A DNA stretch of 64,000 nucleotides from Clostridium amylolyticum (GTDB taxonomy: Bacteria > Bacillota > Clostridia > Clostridiales > Clostridiaceae): assembly GCF_900142075.1 (NCBI RefSeq), contig NZ_FQZO01000001.1, forward strand, positions 62,001 to 126,000, written 5' to 3'. Positions 17,082 through 24,748 of the stretch are shown here, piece by piece (positions within the stretch are counted from its first letter, which is position 1; the number at the start of each line of letters is the position of its first letter). The notes below the pieces were generated by a model. It saw only the letters and a list, made by a program, of their open reading frames with translations, did no database searches and was not told where the DNA came from. The position numbers were made by a program, and so were the translations under genes.

Positions 17082-17900
17082 TTGGTTGAAAATACAAAAA
17101 GAAACTTAATAATAATCGGAGGTGCCGAAGATAAAAAAGGAGGCAAAGAAATATTAAAAGAGGTTTGTTCTTCTATAGATATGAATAATGATAATTTGGT
17201 TATTGCTACCTTAGCAACAGAATCACCAATAGAAGCAGGGGATAAATATAAAAAAATATTTAGTTCCTTAGGAGTTAAAAATATAAAGACTTTAGATATA
17301 AATCATAGAAAACATGCTTTTTTACAAGAAAATGTTGAAATAATTAAAAATGCAGATTTGATATTTTTTACTGGAGGAGACCAACTTAGGATAACTAGTT
17401 TAATAGGGGGTACACCTGTAGGCAACGAGATGAGATATAGCTATGAAAGAGGATGTATTTATGTAGGTACATCAGCTGGAGCTTCAGTGGTAAGCGATAT
17501 TATGATAGTAACGGGAGAGGATGAAGAATCTCCTAGAAAATGCACCCTTAAAATGTCCCCGGGGTTAGGTTTTATAAACCATGTAATAATTGATCAACAT
17601 TTTGCTCAAAGAGGCAGAATAGGAAGAATACTTGCAGGGATAGCTCAGAACCCAGAAGTATTAGGCATAGGTATTGATGAAGATACAGCCATAGTAGTTA
17701 ATGAGAAAGCGATGCTAAAAGTAATAGGTTCTGGTGCAGTTTATGTTATTGATGGGTGGAATATAACTCACACTAACGTTTCAGAACAGTATCAAGATGA
17801 AATATTATCTATATTCAATGTTAAAATGCATGTACTAATAAAAGGAAATGTTTTTGACCTTAACAAAAGAGAGCCTATGGAGGAGGAAAATAAAAAATGA
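17082..17900 (+). CDS. cphB: Cyanophycinase
   Basis: Serine-type exopeptidase of peptidase family S51 that releases Asp-Arg dipeptides from cyanophycin. The 272-residue protein shows NLIIIGGAEDKKGG near the start, FFTGGDQLRI, the nucleophile elbow GTSAGASV and VIIDQHFAQRGRIGRI. I chose TTG at 17082, with AGGGAG seven bases ahead, over the GTG at 17043, which has no ribosome site. Its stop overlaps the cphA start by four bases (ATGA), so the two are translationally coupled. Presence beside sipL fits use of cyanophycin during sporulation. Confidence 0.93.
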   Translation: MVENTKRNLIIIGGAEDKKGGKEILKEVCSSIDMNNDNLVIATLATESPIEAGDKYKKIFSSLGVKNIKTLDINHRKHAFLQENVEIIKNADLIFFTGGDQLRITSLIGGTPVGNEMRYSYERGCIYVGTSAGASVVSDIMIVTGEDEESPRKCTLKMSPGLGFINHVIIDQHFAQRGRIGRILAGIAQNPEVLGIGIDEDTAIVVNEKAMLKVIGSGAVYVIDGWNITHTNVSEQYQDEILSIFNVKMHVLIKGNVFDLNKREPMEEENKK

Positions 17901-20512
17901 AAATTCTAGATTATAGAATTTATGAGGGAAGAAATATTTATTCTCACAGAAAATGTGTAAAGCTTACATTAGATTTAGAAGGATATAAAGATATATCTAG
18001 TAATATGATTCCTAATTTTAATTATAATATATTAAAACTTCTTCCAGAGCTTAAGGAGCATCATTGCGGTATTTATAAAGAAGGTGGCTTTGTTATAAGG
18101 CTTAATGAAGGAACTTACCTTGCTCATATTTGCGAACATGTAATAATTGCACTCCATAATAGGCTTAACATGGATGTTAGTTTCGGTAAAGCCCGGGAGA
18201 TTAAAGGTGATATATATTATGTAATCTTTCAATATTATTATAAGAATACTGCCTTAGCTATAGCCAATTTTGCTGTGGATATAGTAAATTCTTTGGTGGC
18301 ACAAAACCCCATAGAGTTTAAATCTAGACTAGAGCATATTAAGCAAATAATGAATAACGAGGCTATGGGACCTAGTACTGAAGCAATTTGCAAGGCTGCG
18401 GAAAAAAGAGGTATACCAATTCTTTCAGTAGGAGATAGTGGGTTATATCAGTTAGGCTATGGGAAAAAAGGTAGGATTATTGAAGCTTCCATTTCTCCAT
18501 TTACTTCTTGTATAGGAGCTGATATTTCCTGTGATAAGCTTTTAACTAAAATCATATTAAAACAGCAATGTATACCTGTACCCAATGGATATAAGGTTAA
18601 TAATAGCATTGAATTAATACAATTAGCAGAGGATATTGGTTATCCTGTGGTTTTAAAGCCTCAGTTTGGAAGTAAAGGAAATGGGGTAATGATAAACATA
18701 AAAAAGAAAGTAGAGCTTATAAAAAAATACACTATTTTGAAAAATGATTTTAAAGATATAATAATTGAAAAGTATTACAGAGGAAATGATTATAGGGTGT
18801 GTGTAGTAGACTATAAGGTTTCTGCAGTTTCTAGAAGAATTCCACCATATATAATCGGAGACGGAAAAAGTACAATAAAAGAGCTTATAACAAGATTAAA
18901 TGAAGATGAACTTCGAGGGGAAGATCATGAAAAACCACTAACCAAAATTAAAATAGATGATTCGTTAATAGATTGTTTAAGTAAAAATAACTATAATCTT
19001 ACCAGTATAATAAAAAGTAAAGAAAAGTTAATTTTGCGCAATAATGCAAACCTATCTACAGGTGGTATGGCGATAGATTGCACTGAAGAAATATGTGAAG
19101 AAAATATTGAAACTTGTGTGAGAGCTGCTAAGGCTTTAGGGTTAGATATTTGTGGAATAGATATATGTTGTGATGATATTTCAGTACCTCTTAGTGAGCA
19201 GGAGGGTGTTATTATTGAAGTAAATGCAGCACCAGGCATAAGGATGCATCATTATCCAACAGTAGGAAAAGAAAGAAATGTAGCTGGAGACATAGTAGAT
19301 ATGATATTTAAAAATTCTAAGGAAAATATACCCTTGGTATCAGTAACTGGAACCAATGGAAAAACTACCACTACAAGGCTTATATATCACACGCTTTCTA
19401 TTATGGGGTATACTGTAGGAATGACCACTACTGGTGGTATATATATAGGTAAAAAATGCATAGATAAAGGAGATACTACTGGGGTAGAAAGTGCCAAAAC
19501 AGTATTGTTTAATAAGGATGTAGAGGTAGCGGTGTTGGAAACGGCAAGAGGAGGAATCATTAGAAATGGTCTTGCTTACGACATGGCAGATGTAGGCATT
19601 ATAACCAATATAACTGCAGATCATCTAGGAATAGATGATATTAATTCCTTAGAAGAGCTGGCTTATGTAAAGTCTTTAGTGGTGGAAGCTGTAAAAGATA
19701 ATGGTTATGCTGTACTAAATTCTGAGGATTATTGGAGTATGCAAATGATAAATAGAGTAAAAAGCAATAAGATATTCTTTGGAAAAGACAGAGAAAATAA
19801 TTATTTACTTAAAAATTTAAATGATGGAGGCTATGGTATTTATCTTAAAGATAATATCATCTGCGTAGAGAAAGACGATAAGGTTTATAAGATATGTAGT
19901 GTTGATGAAATTCCAATAACACTAAAAGGCAGGCTGAAACATAATATTGAAAATGCTATGGCAGCTTGTGGAGCACTGGTAGGATTAGAAGTAGATTACT
20001 GTATGATTAGAAAGGGATTAATGAGCTTTAGGGGAAATGAAGAGGATAATCCAGGTAGATTCAATATCCATGATTTTAACAATTATACAGTAGTACTAGA
20101 TTATGGCCATAATATAGAAGGTTATAAAGCAGTACTATCTTCCATAAAAGAAATTCCGCATAATAGGCTTATAGGTATAATAGGCATACCAGGAGATAGA
20201 CTTAATGATGATGTTTATGAAGTAGGTAGAATAAGCAGCGAATATTTAGATTATATATATATTAAAGAAGATGAAGATAAGAGAGGAAGAAAAAAAGGAG
20301 AAATTGCAAATTTATTAGAAAAAGGAATTTTGCAGAATAATTATAAAAGTAATAGATGTGAAATAGTATTAGATGAAGTAGAAGCGCTAAATAAAGCTAT
20401 GGTAAAAGCTTTGCCAGGAGACTTAATAATAATATTTTTTGAAAACTATGATAGGGTGATAAAATTTATTAAGAATAATAAAATTGCTTTAAATAAGGAA
20501 AACATAATTTAA
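17897..20512 (+). CDS. cphA: Cyanophycin synthetase
   Basis: CphA polymerises aspartate and arginine into cyanophycin using ATP. The 871-residue protein has the normal three-part layout: an N-terminal domain, an ATP-grasp domain (about 210-460, VVLKPQFGSKGNGV and IIEVNAAPGIRMHHYP) and a Mur-ligase-like domain with P-loop VTGTNGKTTTTRL at about residue 485, then TARGGIIRNGL and VVLDYGHN. All motifs look intact. It forms a two-gene operon with cphB, closed by a terminator. Cyanophycin has been linked to spore assembly in C. perfringens. Confidence 0.95.
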   Translation: MKILDYRIYEGRNIYSHRKCVKLTLDLEGYKDISSNMIPNFNYNILKLLPELKEHHCGIYKEGGFVIRLNEGTYLAHICEHVIIALHNRLNMDVSFGKAREIKGDIYYVIFQYYYKNTALAIANFAVDIVNSLVAQNPIEFKSRLEHIKQIMNNEAMGPSTEAICKAAEKRGIPILSVGDSGLYQLGYGKKGRIIEASISPFTSCIGADISCDKLLTKIILKQQCIPVPNGYKVNNSIELIQLAEDIGYPVVLKPQFGSKGNGVMINIKKKVELIKKYTILKNDFKDIIIEKYYRGNDYRVCVVDYKVSAVSRRIPPYIIGDGKSTIKELITRLNEDELRGEDHEKPLTKIKIDDSLIDCLSKNNYNLTSIIKSKEKLILRNNANLSTGGMAIDCTEEICEENIETCVRAAKALGLDICGIDICCDDISVPLSEQEGVIIEVNAAPGIRMHHYPTVGKERNVAGDIVDMIFKNSKENIPLVSVTGTNGKTTTTRLIYHTLSIMGYTVGMTTTGGIYIGKKCIDKGDTTGVESAKTVLFNKDVEVAVLETARGGIIRNGLAYDMADVGIITNITADHLGIDDINSLEELAYVKSLVVEAVKDNGYAVLNSEDYWSMQMINRVKSNKIFFGKDRENNYLLKNLNDGGYGIYLKDNIICVEKDDKVYKICSVDEIPITLKGRLKHNIENAMAACGALVGLEVDYCMIRKGLMSFRGNEEDNPGRFNIHDFNNYTVVLDYGHNIEGYKAVLSSIKEIPHNRLIGIIGIPGDRLNDDVYEVGRISSEYLDYIYIKEDEDKRGRKKGEIANLLEKGILQNNYKSNRCEIVLDEVEALNKAMVKALPGDLIIIFFENYDRVIKFIKNNKIALNKENII

Positions 20513-20523
20513 AATTTTAATAG

Positions 20524-20546
20524 AACTGGACTTAAAGTCCAGTTTT
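20524..20546 (+). terminator. Terminator of the cyanophycin operon
   Basis: AACTGGACTT (20524-20533) pairs perfectly with AAGTCCAGTT (20535-20544); only two further T follow directly, so it is of moderate strength. Confidence 0.7.
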
Positions 20547-20612
20547 ATTCTTTACATTTCTTATAATGTTGTTAATAATAAATAATGATAATATTTTTAA
20601 GGTGGTGATTAT

Positions 20613-21455
20613 ATGATGGCTAAGGCTTATGCAAAGATAAACATTGCCCTAGACGTAGTTGGGAAAAGAGAAGATGGATATCATCTTTTAAAGATGATAA
20701 TGCAACAGATAGATTTATATGATGTAATAACTGTGGAAAAACAAGGAGAAGGCATCTCTATGAGCTGCAACAAAAAGTATGTTCCCTTAGATAAAAAGAA
20801 TCTAGCATATAAAGCAGCAGAATTATTTTTAAATAAGTATTCTATTCATAGCGGTGTAAAAATAAATATTGAAAAAAATATTCCTGTATCTGCTGGATTG
20901 GCAGGTGGCAGTACGGATGCTGCAACGGTTCTGATTTTATTAAATAAAATATTTAACGTTAAAGCTACTGAGAAAGAGCTGATGGATTTAGGACTGCAAT
21001 TAGGTGCAGATGTACCTTATTGTATTACTGGAGGCACTGCATTATGCGAAAATATAGGTGAGGTGATAACTAAATTAAAACCTTTTAAAAATCATATTTT
21101 AGTAGTAGCTAAACCTAATTTTGGCATTTCTACTAAGGAGGTTTATAGACACCTAGACATATCTAAAATATACAAACATCCTAGAGTAGATGAAATAATT
21201 AAGTATATGGAAAAAGATGACTTGAAATCTGTGTGTTCAAATATGAAAAATGTTTTAGAAAATGTTACTTTGAGAAAACATAATGAACTTATAAAAATAA
21301 AAGAAAAGATTATGGATATGAATGCTTTAGGGGTATTGATGAGCGGAAGTGGTCCAACTATATTTGCTTTTTATGAAGACATGCTTTTAGCTCAAAGATG
21401 CTACGAAAAGCTAAAAATGGAATACAATGAAGTTTTTATTACTAGAACATTATAA
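20613..21455 (+). CDS. ispE: 4-diphosphocytidyl-2-C-methyl-D-erythritol kinase
   Basis: GHMP-family kinase of the non-mevalonate isoprenoid pathway; it phosphorylates CDP-methylerythritol. The 280-residue protein starts AKAYAKINIALDVVGKREDGYH, has the ATP-binding PVSAGLAGGSTDAA motif at about residue 91, LGADVPYCITGGTALC, and the C-terminal MSGSGPTIFAFYE. AGGTGGTGA precedes two consecutive ATG codons (20613 and 20616); either may be used. In many Firmicutes ispE lies near sporulation genes, as here before spoIIR. Confidence 0.96.
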   Translation: MMAKAYAKINIALDVVGKREDGYHLLKMIMQQIDLYDVITVEKQGEGISMSCNKKYVPLDKKNLAYKAAELFLNKYSIHSGVKINIEKNIPVSAGLAGGSTDAATVLILLNKIFNVKATEKELMDLGLQLGADVPYCITGGTALCENIGEVITKLKPFKNHILVVAKPNFGISTKEVYRHLDISKIYKHPRVDEIIKYMEKDDLKSVCSNMKNVLENVTLRKHNELIKIKEKIMDMNALGVLMSGSGPTIFAFYEDMLLAQRCYEKLKMEYNEVFITRTL

Positions 21456-21470
21456 TTTTAAAAAATAAAT

Positions 21471-21499
21471 GAATAAACCTCAAGATATTGGCAATAATT
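21471..21499 (+). promoter_or_regulatory. Sigma-F-like promoter of spoIIR
   Basis: GAATA (21471-21475) and GGCAATAATT (21490-21499) lie 14 bp apart; the latter fits the forespore -10 pattern GGnnAnAAT. spoIIR is known to be transcribed by sigma-F. The -35 deviates from GTATA by one base. Confidence 0.4.
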
Positions 21500-21521
21500 G
21501 CTAATAACGGGGGTTGATTAA

Positions 21522-22397
21522 ATGAAAAAAATATTTTCGATAATTTTATGTTTTACCTTTACTATAGTATTTTGTGGGTGTTCAAACATAAATAATGCAA
21601 ATGATAGGGACAAGCTAATAAAAGGTATCAGTGGAAAAATAATAAGATTTCATGTACTAGCAAACAGCGACAGCTCCAAGGATCAAGCTTTAAAACAAAA
21701 AGTTAAAGATGAGATTATAAAATATATTATTCCAAAATTAAAAGAGTCAAAAAGCATAGATGAAACAAGGAACATTTTAAAGGAAAATGATGAAGATATA
21801 GTTAAAGTTGCTTTAAGGGTTATTAAAAGTGAAGGGTTTAACTATAGTGTAAAATCTCAATTATCAAAGGAAAATTTTCCATTAAAAAGATATGGAACCG
21901 TAGTGTTACCTCAAGGGGAATATGAAGCTTATAGAATAATCATTGGTGAGGGTAATGGACAGAATTGGTGGTGTGTCATGTTTCCGCCATTATGCTTTAT
22001 TGATGTAACCAAAGGTGAGATTGCGGAAGAAGAAACGGAAGAACAAATGAAAAAACATCTGTCTAAAGAAGAGTATGATACTCTTAAAGAAGAAAGTAAA
22101 GATACTGAAATTGGTAAGAAATCTCAAAGTAAAGCTAACAATAAATCAAGTAGTTCCGATAATAAAAAGGTCAGTGAAAGCAAAAATAAACAAAATACGC
22201 CTAGGCCTTCTATTAAAGACAAATTATTAAAAATAATAAATCCAGAGGATAATAAACAAAATGTCTCTAAGGATTCCTATTCAGAAACTCAAAAAACTAT
22301 TAATAAAGTGGAGAAACCTAGTGCATCAAAAGAATGTAAAGATGAAATAAAATTAGAGTTTAAAATAGTGGAAGTTTTTAAGAAGATATTTCAGTAA
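21522..22397 (+). CDS. spoIIR: Stage II sporulation protein R, with extended C-terminus
   Basis: SpoIIR is the forespore-secreted signal that triggers SpoIIGA processing of pro-sigma-E. The N-terminus is a signal with a possible lipobox (VFCGC). The core follows: IRFHVLANSDSSKDQALKQKVKDEI, RYGTVVLPQGEYEAYRIIIGEGNGQNWWCVMFPPLCFID. At 291 residues it is longer than the B. subtilis protein of 224; the extra C-terminal 110 residues are lysine- and serine-rich low-complexity sequence ending in a short hydrophobic helix. GGGGGTTGA precedes the ATG. Confidence 0.93.
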   Translation: MKKIFSIILCFTFTIVFCGCSNINNANDRDKLIKGISGKIIRFHVLANSDSSKDQALKQKVKDEIIKYIIPKLKESKSIDETRNILKENDEDIVKVALRVIKSEGFNYSVKSQLSKENFPLKRYGTVVLPQGEYEAYRIIIGEGNGQNWWCVMFPPLCFIDVTKGEIAEEETEEQMKKHLSKEEYDTLKEESKDTEIGKKSQSKANNKSSSSDNKKVSESKNKQNTPRPSIKDKLLKIINPEDNKQNVSKDSYSETQKTINKVEKPSASKECKDEIKLEFKIVEVFKKIFQ

Positions 22398-22490
22398 TTC
22401 CTAGTTCTAAATTAATTTCCTTGCATTATTTTGAAAATATCAATAAACTATAATCTGGAGATAAATTGTTTTGAAAAATGGAGGAAAATA

Positions 22491-23477
22491 ATGACTAGAG
22501 CATTAGCGATGATATCTGGAGGATTAGATAGTATTTTAGCTGCAAAGTTAATTAAAGATCAAGGAATAGAAGTTATTGGAATATGTTTTAAATCATATTT
22601 TTTTAGTGAGAGTAATGCTGTGAGGATGTGTAAACAAATAGATATTCCTCTTGAAGTGATAGATTTTTCTAAAGAACATTTTGAAATGGTAAAGAAGCCT
22701 AAGCATGGTTATGGAAAAAATTTAAATCCTTGTATTGATTGCCATGCTATGATGATGAAATATAGCGGGGAGTTATTAAGGACTTTTAATGCAGATTTTA
22801 TAATTACTGGAGAAGTTCTAAATCAAAGGCCTATGTCCCAAAATAAAAGATCTTTAGAAGTGGTTAAAAAGGAATCGGGTTTTTCTGATAAAATATTAAG
22901 ACCTCTTTGCGCTAAAAATTTGGACCCTACACCCATGGAAGTTCAAGGACTTGTAGATAGAGAAAAAATGATGGATATTTCAGGAAGAAGTAGATCTGTA
23001 CAGATGGAGTTAGCTGCAAATTGGAACATAGTAGACTATCCTTCTCCAGCAGGGGGGTGCAAGCTTACAGAACCAAATTTTTCAGAGCGATTGAAAGACT
23101 TACTTTTGTATAAGGAAAATATAACTCCCGAAGATATCAAGCTTTTAAGCTTTGGTAGGCATTTTAGGATTAATAATTCAATAAAAATAATAGTTGCAAG
23201 AACAAAAGAAGATGCGGAAGGTATTAAAAAACTTTTAAATAGTGATAATATAATAATGTTTCCTTCTTCTCATAGTGGGGCCATGGTAGTTATAGATGGT
23301 ACATTTAATGAAGCGGATTTAGAAATTGCAGCATCCATTGCTGCCAGGTATTCTAAGGGAAAAAATGAAAACAGTGTTATAATAAAGTATGGAAGATATA
23401 GACATCCTCTTAAAAGTATAATAGAAGTTAAGCCTATAGAAGATAGTGAGATGAATAGTTTTACAATAAATGATTAG
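22491..23477 (+). CDS. PP-loop ATPase, tRNA-thiolase-like, with C-terminal NFACT-R-like domain
   Basis: N-type ATP pyrophosphatase fold related to ThiI and MnmA. The PP-loop MISGGLDSILAAKLI is at the N-terminus, NPCIDCHAMMM supplies a paired-cysteine motif, and SPAGGCKLTEPNFSERLKDLL follows. The last 60 residues (AARYSKGKNENSVIIKYGR) resemble the DUF814/NFACT-R RNA-binding module. This suggests a tRNA-modifying sulfur transferase, substrate uncertain. The start is the ATG at 22491 with GGAGG six bases before it; a frame-open extension to 22431 has no ribosome site. 328 residues. Confidence 0.8.
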   Translation: MTRALAMISGGLDSILAAKLIKDQGIEVIGICFKSYFFSESNAVRMCKQIDIPLEVIDFSKEHFEMVKKPKHGYGKNLNPCIDCHAMMMKYSGELLRTFNADFIITGEVLNQRPMSQNKRSLEVVKKESGFSDKILRPLCAKNLDPTPMEVQGLVDREKMMDISGRSRSVQMELAANWNIVDYPSPAGGCKLTEPNFSERLKDLLLYKENITPEDIKLLSFGRHFRINNSIKIIVARTKEDAEGIKKLLNSDNIIMFPSSHSGAMVVIDGTFNEADLEIAASIAARYSKGKNENSVIIKYGRYRHPLKSIIEVKPIEDSEMNSFTIND

Positions 23478-23490
23478 AAAGGATGTTAAC

Positions 23491-23904
23491 ATGAAAAAGA
23501 AAGCGATCATATCTATATCTAGCAATCAAGAAGTAGATAAGGATGATTTAATAGAAGTGATTACTCCAGGAGAGTTTTATCATGACGTAAACGGATTTCA
23601 TGCATCTTATGATGAGACTGAAATTTCTGGTATGGAAGGTACGAGAACAAGACTTCTTATTCAACAGGATAAGTTTATGCTGGAAAGAGAAGGCACCACT
23701 TCCACACAAATGGAATTTAAAAAGAACAACGAGTCCTTGAGCCTTTATAATACGCCTTATGGTATGTTAGAGCTAAAAATACATACAAAAGATCTCAAGG
23801 TAGACGTGGATGAAAATGGTGGAGAGATATTTGTAAATTATAATTTAAGTATAGGTGGACAACAACCTCAAACTACAGAGCTTAGAATTAAAATAAAAGC
23901 ATAA
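23491..23904 (+). CDS. DUF1934 (YwiB-like) beta-barrel protein
   Basis: 137-residue cytoplasmic protein of the DUF1934 family (calycin-like barrel, function unknown). Characteristic pieces are VITPGEFYHDVNGFHASYDETEISGMEGTRTRL and the end FVNYNLSIGGQQPQTTELRIKIKA. The ATG at 23491 follows GAAAGGATG; the ATG at 23470 overlaps the previous stop and lacks a site. It lies 13 bp after the PP-loop gene and is probably cotranscribed, ending in a hairpin. Confidence 0.88.
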   Translation: MKKKAIISISSNQEVDKDDLIEVITPGEFYHDVNGFHASYDETEISGMEGTRTRLLIQQDKFMLEREGTTSTQMEFKKNNESLSLYNTPYGMLELKIHTKDLKVDVDENGGEIFVNYNLSIGGQQPQTTELRIKIKA

Positions 23905-23911
23905 AAATATT

Positions 23912-23945
23912 AAATCCTCACTCTTTTACTTTAGAGTGAGGATTT
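23912..23945 (+). terminator. Terminator after the DUF1934 gene
   Basis: A 13-bp perfect stem (23912-23924 with 23933-23945). The tail is T-rich but broken by A, so efficiency is uncertain. Confidence 0.65.
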
Positions 23946-24019
23946 ATATTTATGATAAAAACATATAAAGTAAATATGTCTAAAATAATTATATACTGAC
24001 AATAATTTAGATATCAAGT

Positions 24020-24162
24020 GATTCTTAGCTTCAGATGGAGTTTGCTTAAAAGGAAGACTTACTCCGGCTGAAGGTTAGAAGAACTTATCCAGGAGCTTAG
24101 TGCCACTTATCCCGCCGCTTGAAGAAGCAGGGGTATTAGGGGCGGTTAGCTATCGGATAAAA
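24020..24162 (+). ncRNA. Structured RNA element of unknown family, leader of a small orphan gene
   Basis: GC-richer than its surroundings and clearly folded in two domains. Domain 1: TTCAG/CTGAA (24030-24034/24068-24072), with an inner GGAGT/ACTCC (24037-24041/24061-24065) and an outer TTC/GAA extension. Domain 2: TTATCC/GGATAA (24085-24090/24155-24160), AGCT/AGCT (24094-24097/24148-24151), CCGCC/GGCGG (24112-24116/24141-24145) and GCTT/AAGC (24117-24120/24125-24128). Stops occur in every plus-strand frame. It ends 20 bases before a GTG start with GGAGG. It does not match the riboswitch, T-box, 6S, SRP or tmRNA signatures I know. Confidence 0.55.
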
Positions 24163-24182
24163 TATTACTGGAGGTATTAGGC

Positions 24183-24482
24183 GTGCTCACTGATAATGAA
24201 AATAGATATATAGAAATAATAGAATTTATATGTTCATATAATCAGATATCAAAAGAACAGTTAATCACTCTTTTAAAATATAGAGACAATAAATATTTGT
24301 TGTTTTTAATATTTAAAAAATACAGATGTACGGATAAAAATGTTATTTTAAAGATACTAAATTTAAAGAGTAAACAATCAATTAATTTAAATTTTAAGAA
24401 AGCTGAAGAAAGATTTTTTATAAATAAAGAATTTAGAGAAAAGTATTTTACCATAGAAGAAAAGATAAGCACAATTATATAA
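24183..24482 (+). CDS. Small hypothetical protein
   Basis: 99-residue basic, helical protein that I do not recognise. It has no signal peptide or membrane segment. The first 60 residues (ENRYIEIIEFICSYNQISKEQLITLL) could form a small helical DNA-binding fold, but no motif proves it. The GTG start has GGAGG eight bases upstream. The gene is preceded by the structured RNA at 24020-24162, and its last four codons lie inside a 23-bp tandem duplication. Confidence 0.55.
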   Translation: MLTDNENRYIEIIEFICSYNQISKEQLITLLKYRDNKYLLFLIFKKYRCTDKNVILKILNLKSKQSINLNFKKAEERFFINKEFREKYFTIEEKISTII

Positions 24483-24516
24483 AATTCATAGACACAATTA
24501 TATAAAATTCATAGAC
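24471..24516 (+). repeat. 23-bp tandem duplication across a stop codon
   Basis: Positions 24471-24493 and 24494-24516 are identical, and a third copy begins at 24517 for six bases. The first unit contains the end and stop of the small hypothetical gene, so the duplication leaves its protein unchanged. Confidence 0.9.
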
Positions 24517-24610
24517 ACAATAATATTAATATAAACCTACAACAAATAAAAAATACCTATAAAAATATATATAGGTAATAAAACATACTAGACTTGAAGT
24601 ATAGAAATGT

Positions 24611-24675
24611 GGTATGATGAACTGTATTTAAAAAAATTAATATTAACCCATTATATTTTATGGGGTAATATTAAT
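24611..24675 (+). promoter_or_regulatory. pyrG promoter region and leader hairpin
   Basis: An extended -10 (TGGTATGAT, 24610-24618) without a good -35 is followed by a strong hairpin: ATTAATATTA and CCCAT (24636-24651) pair with ATGGG and TAATATTAAT (24660-24675), with one unpaired base on each side. The site suits leader control of pyrG, but no U-run follows the stem, so it is not a standard terminator. Confidence 0.4.
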
Positions 24676-24748
24676 TATAATATCTCTTATTCATAATGTC
24701 AAATAAATTTTTAACTATTTTACAAAATAATAAAGGAGGACTTAAATA

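Noticed and set aside
22431..22490. 20-residue N-terminal extension of the PP-loop protein
   Set aside because: No ribosome site, and the extension precedes a well-placed GGAGG and ATG at 22491.
24020..24162. T-box or known riboswitch
   Set aside because: No T-box AGGGTGGNACCGCG sequence, specifier loop or terminator, and no core of the purine, TPP, SAM, lysine, cobalamin, FMN or cyclic-di-GMP classes.
24636..24675. pyrG attenuator terminator
   Set aside because: The stem is strong but no U-run follows, so it is listed only as a leader hairpin.
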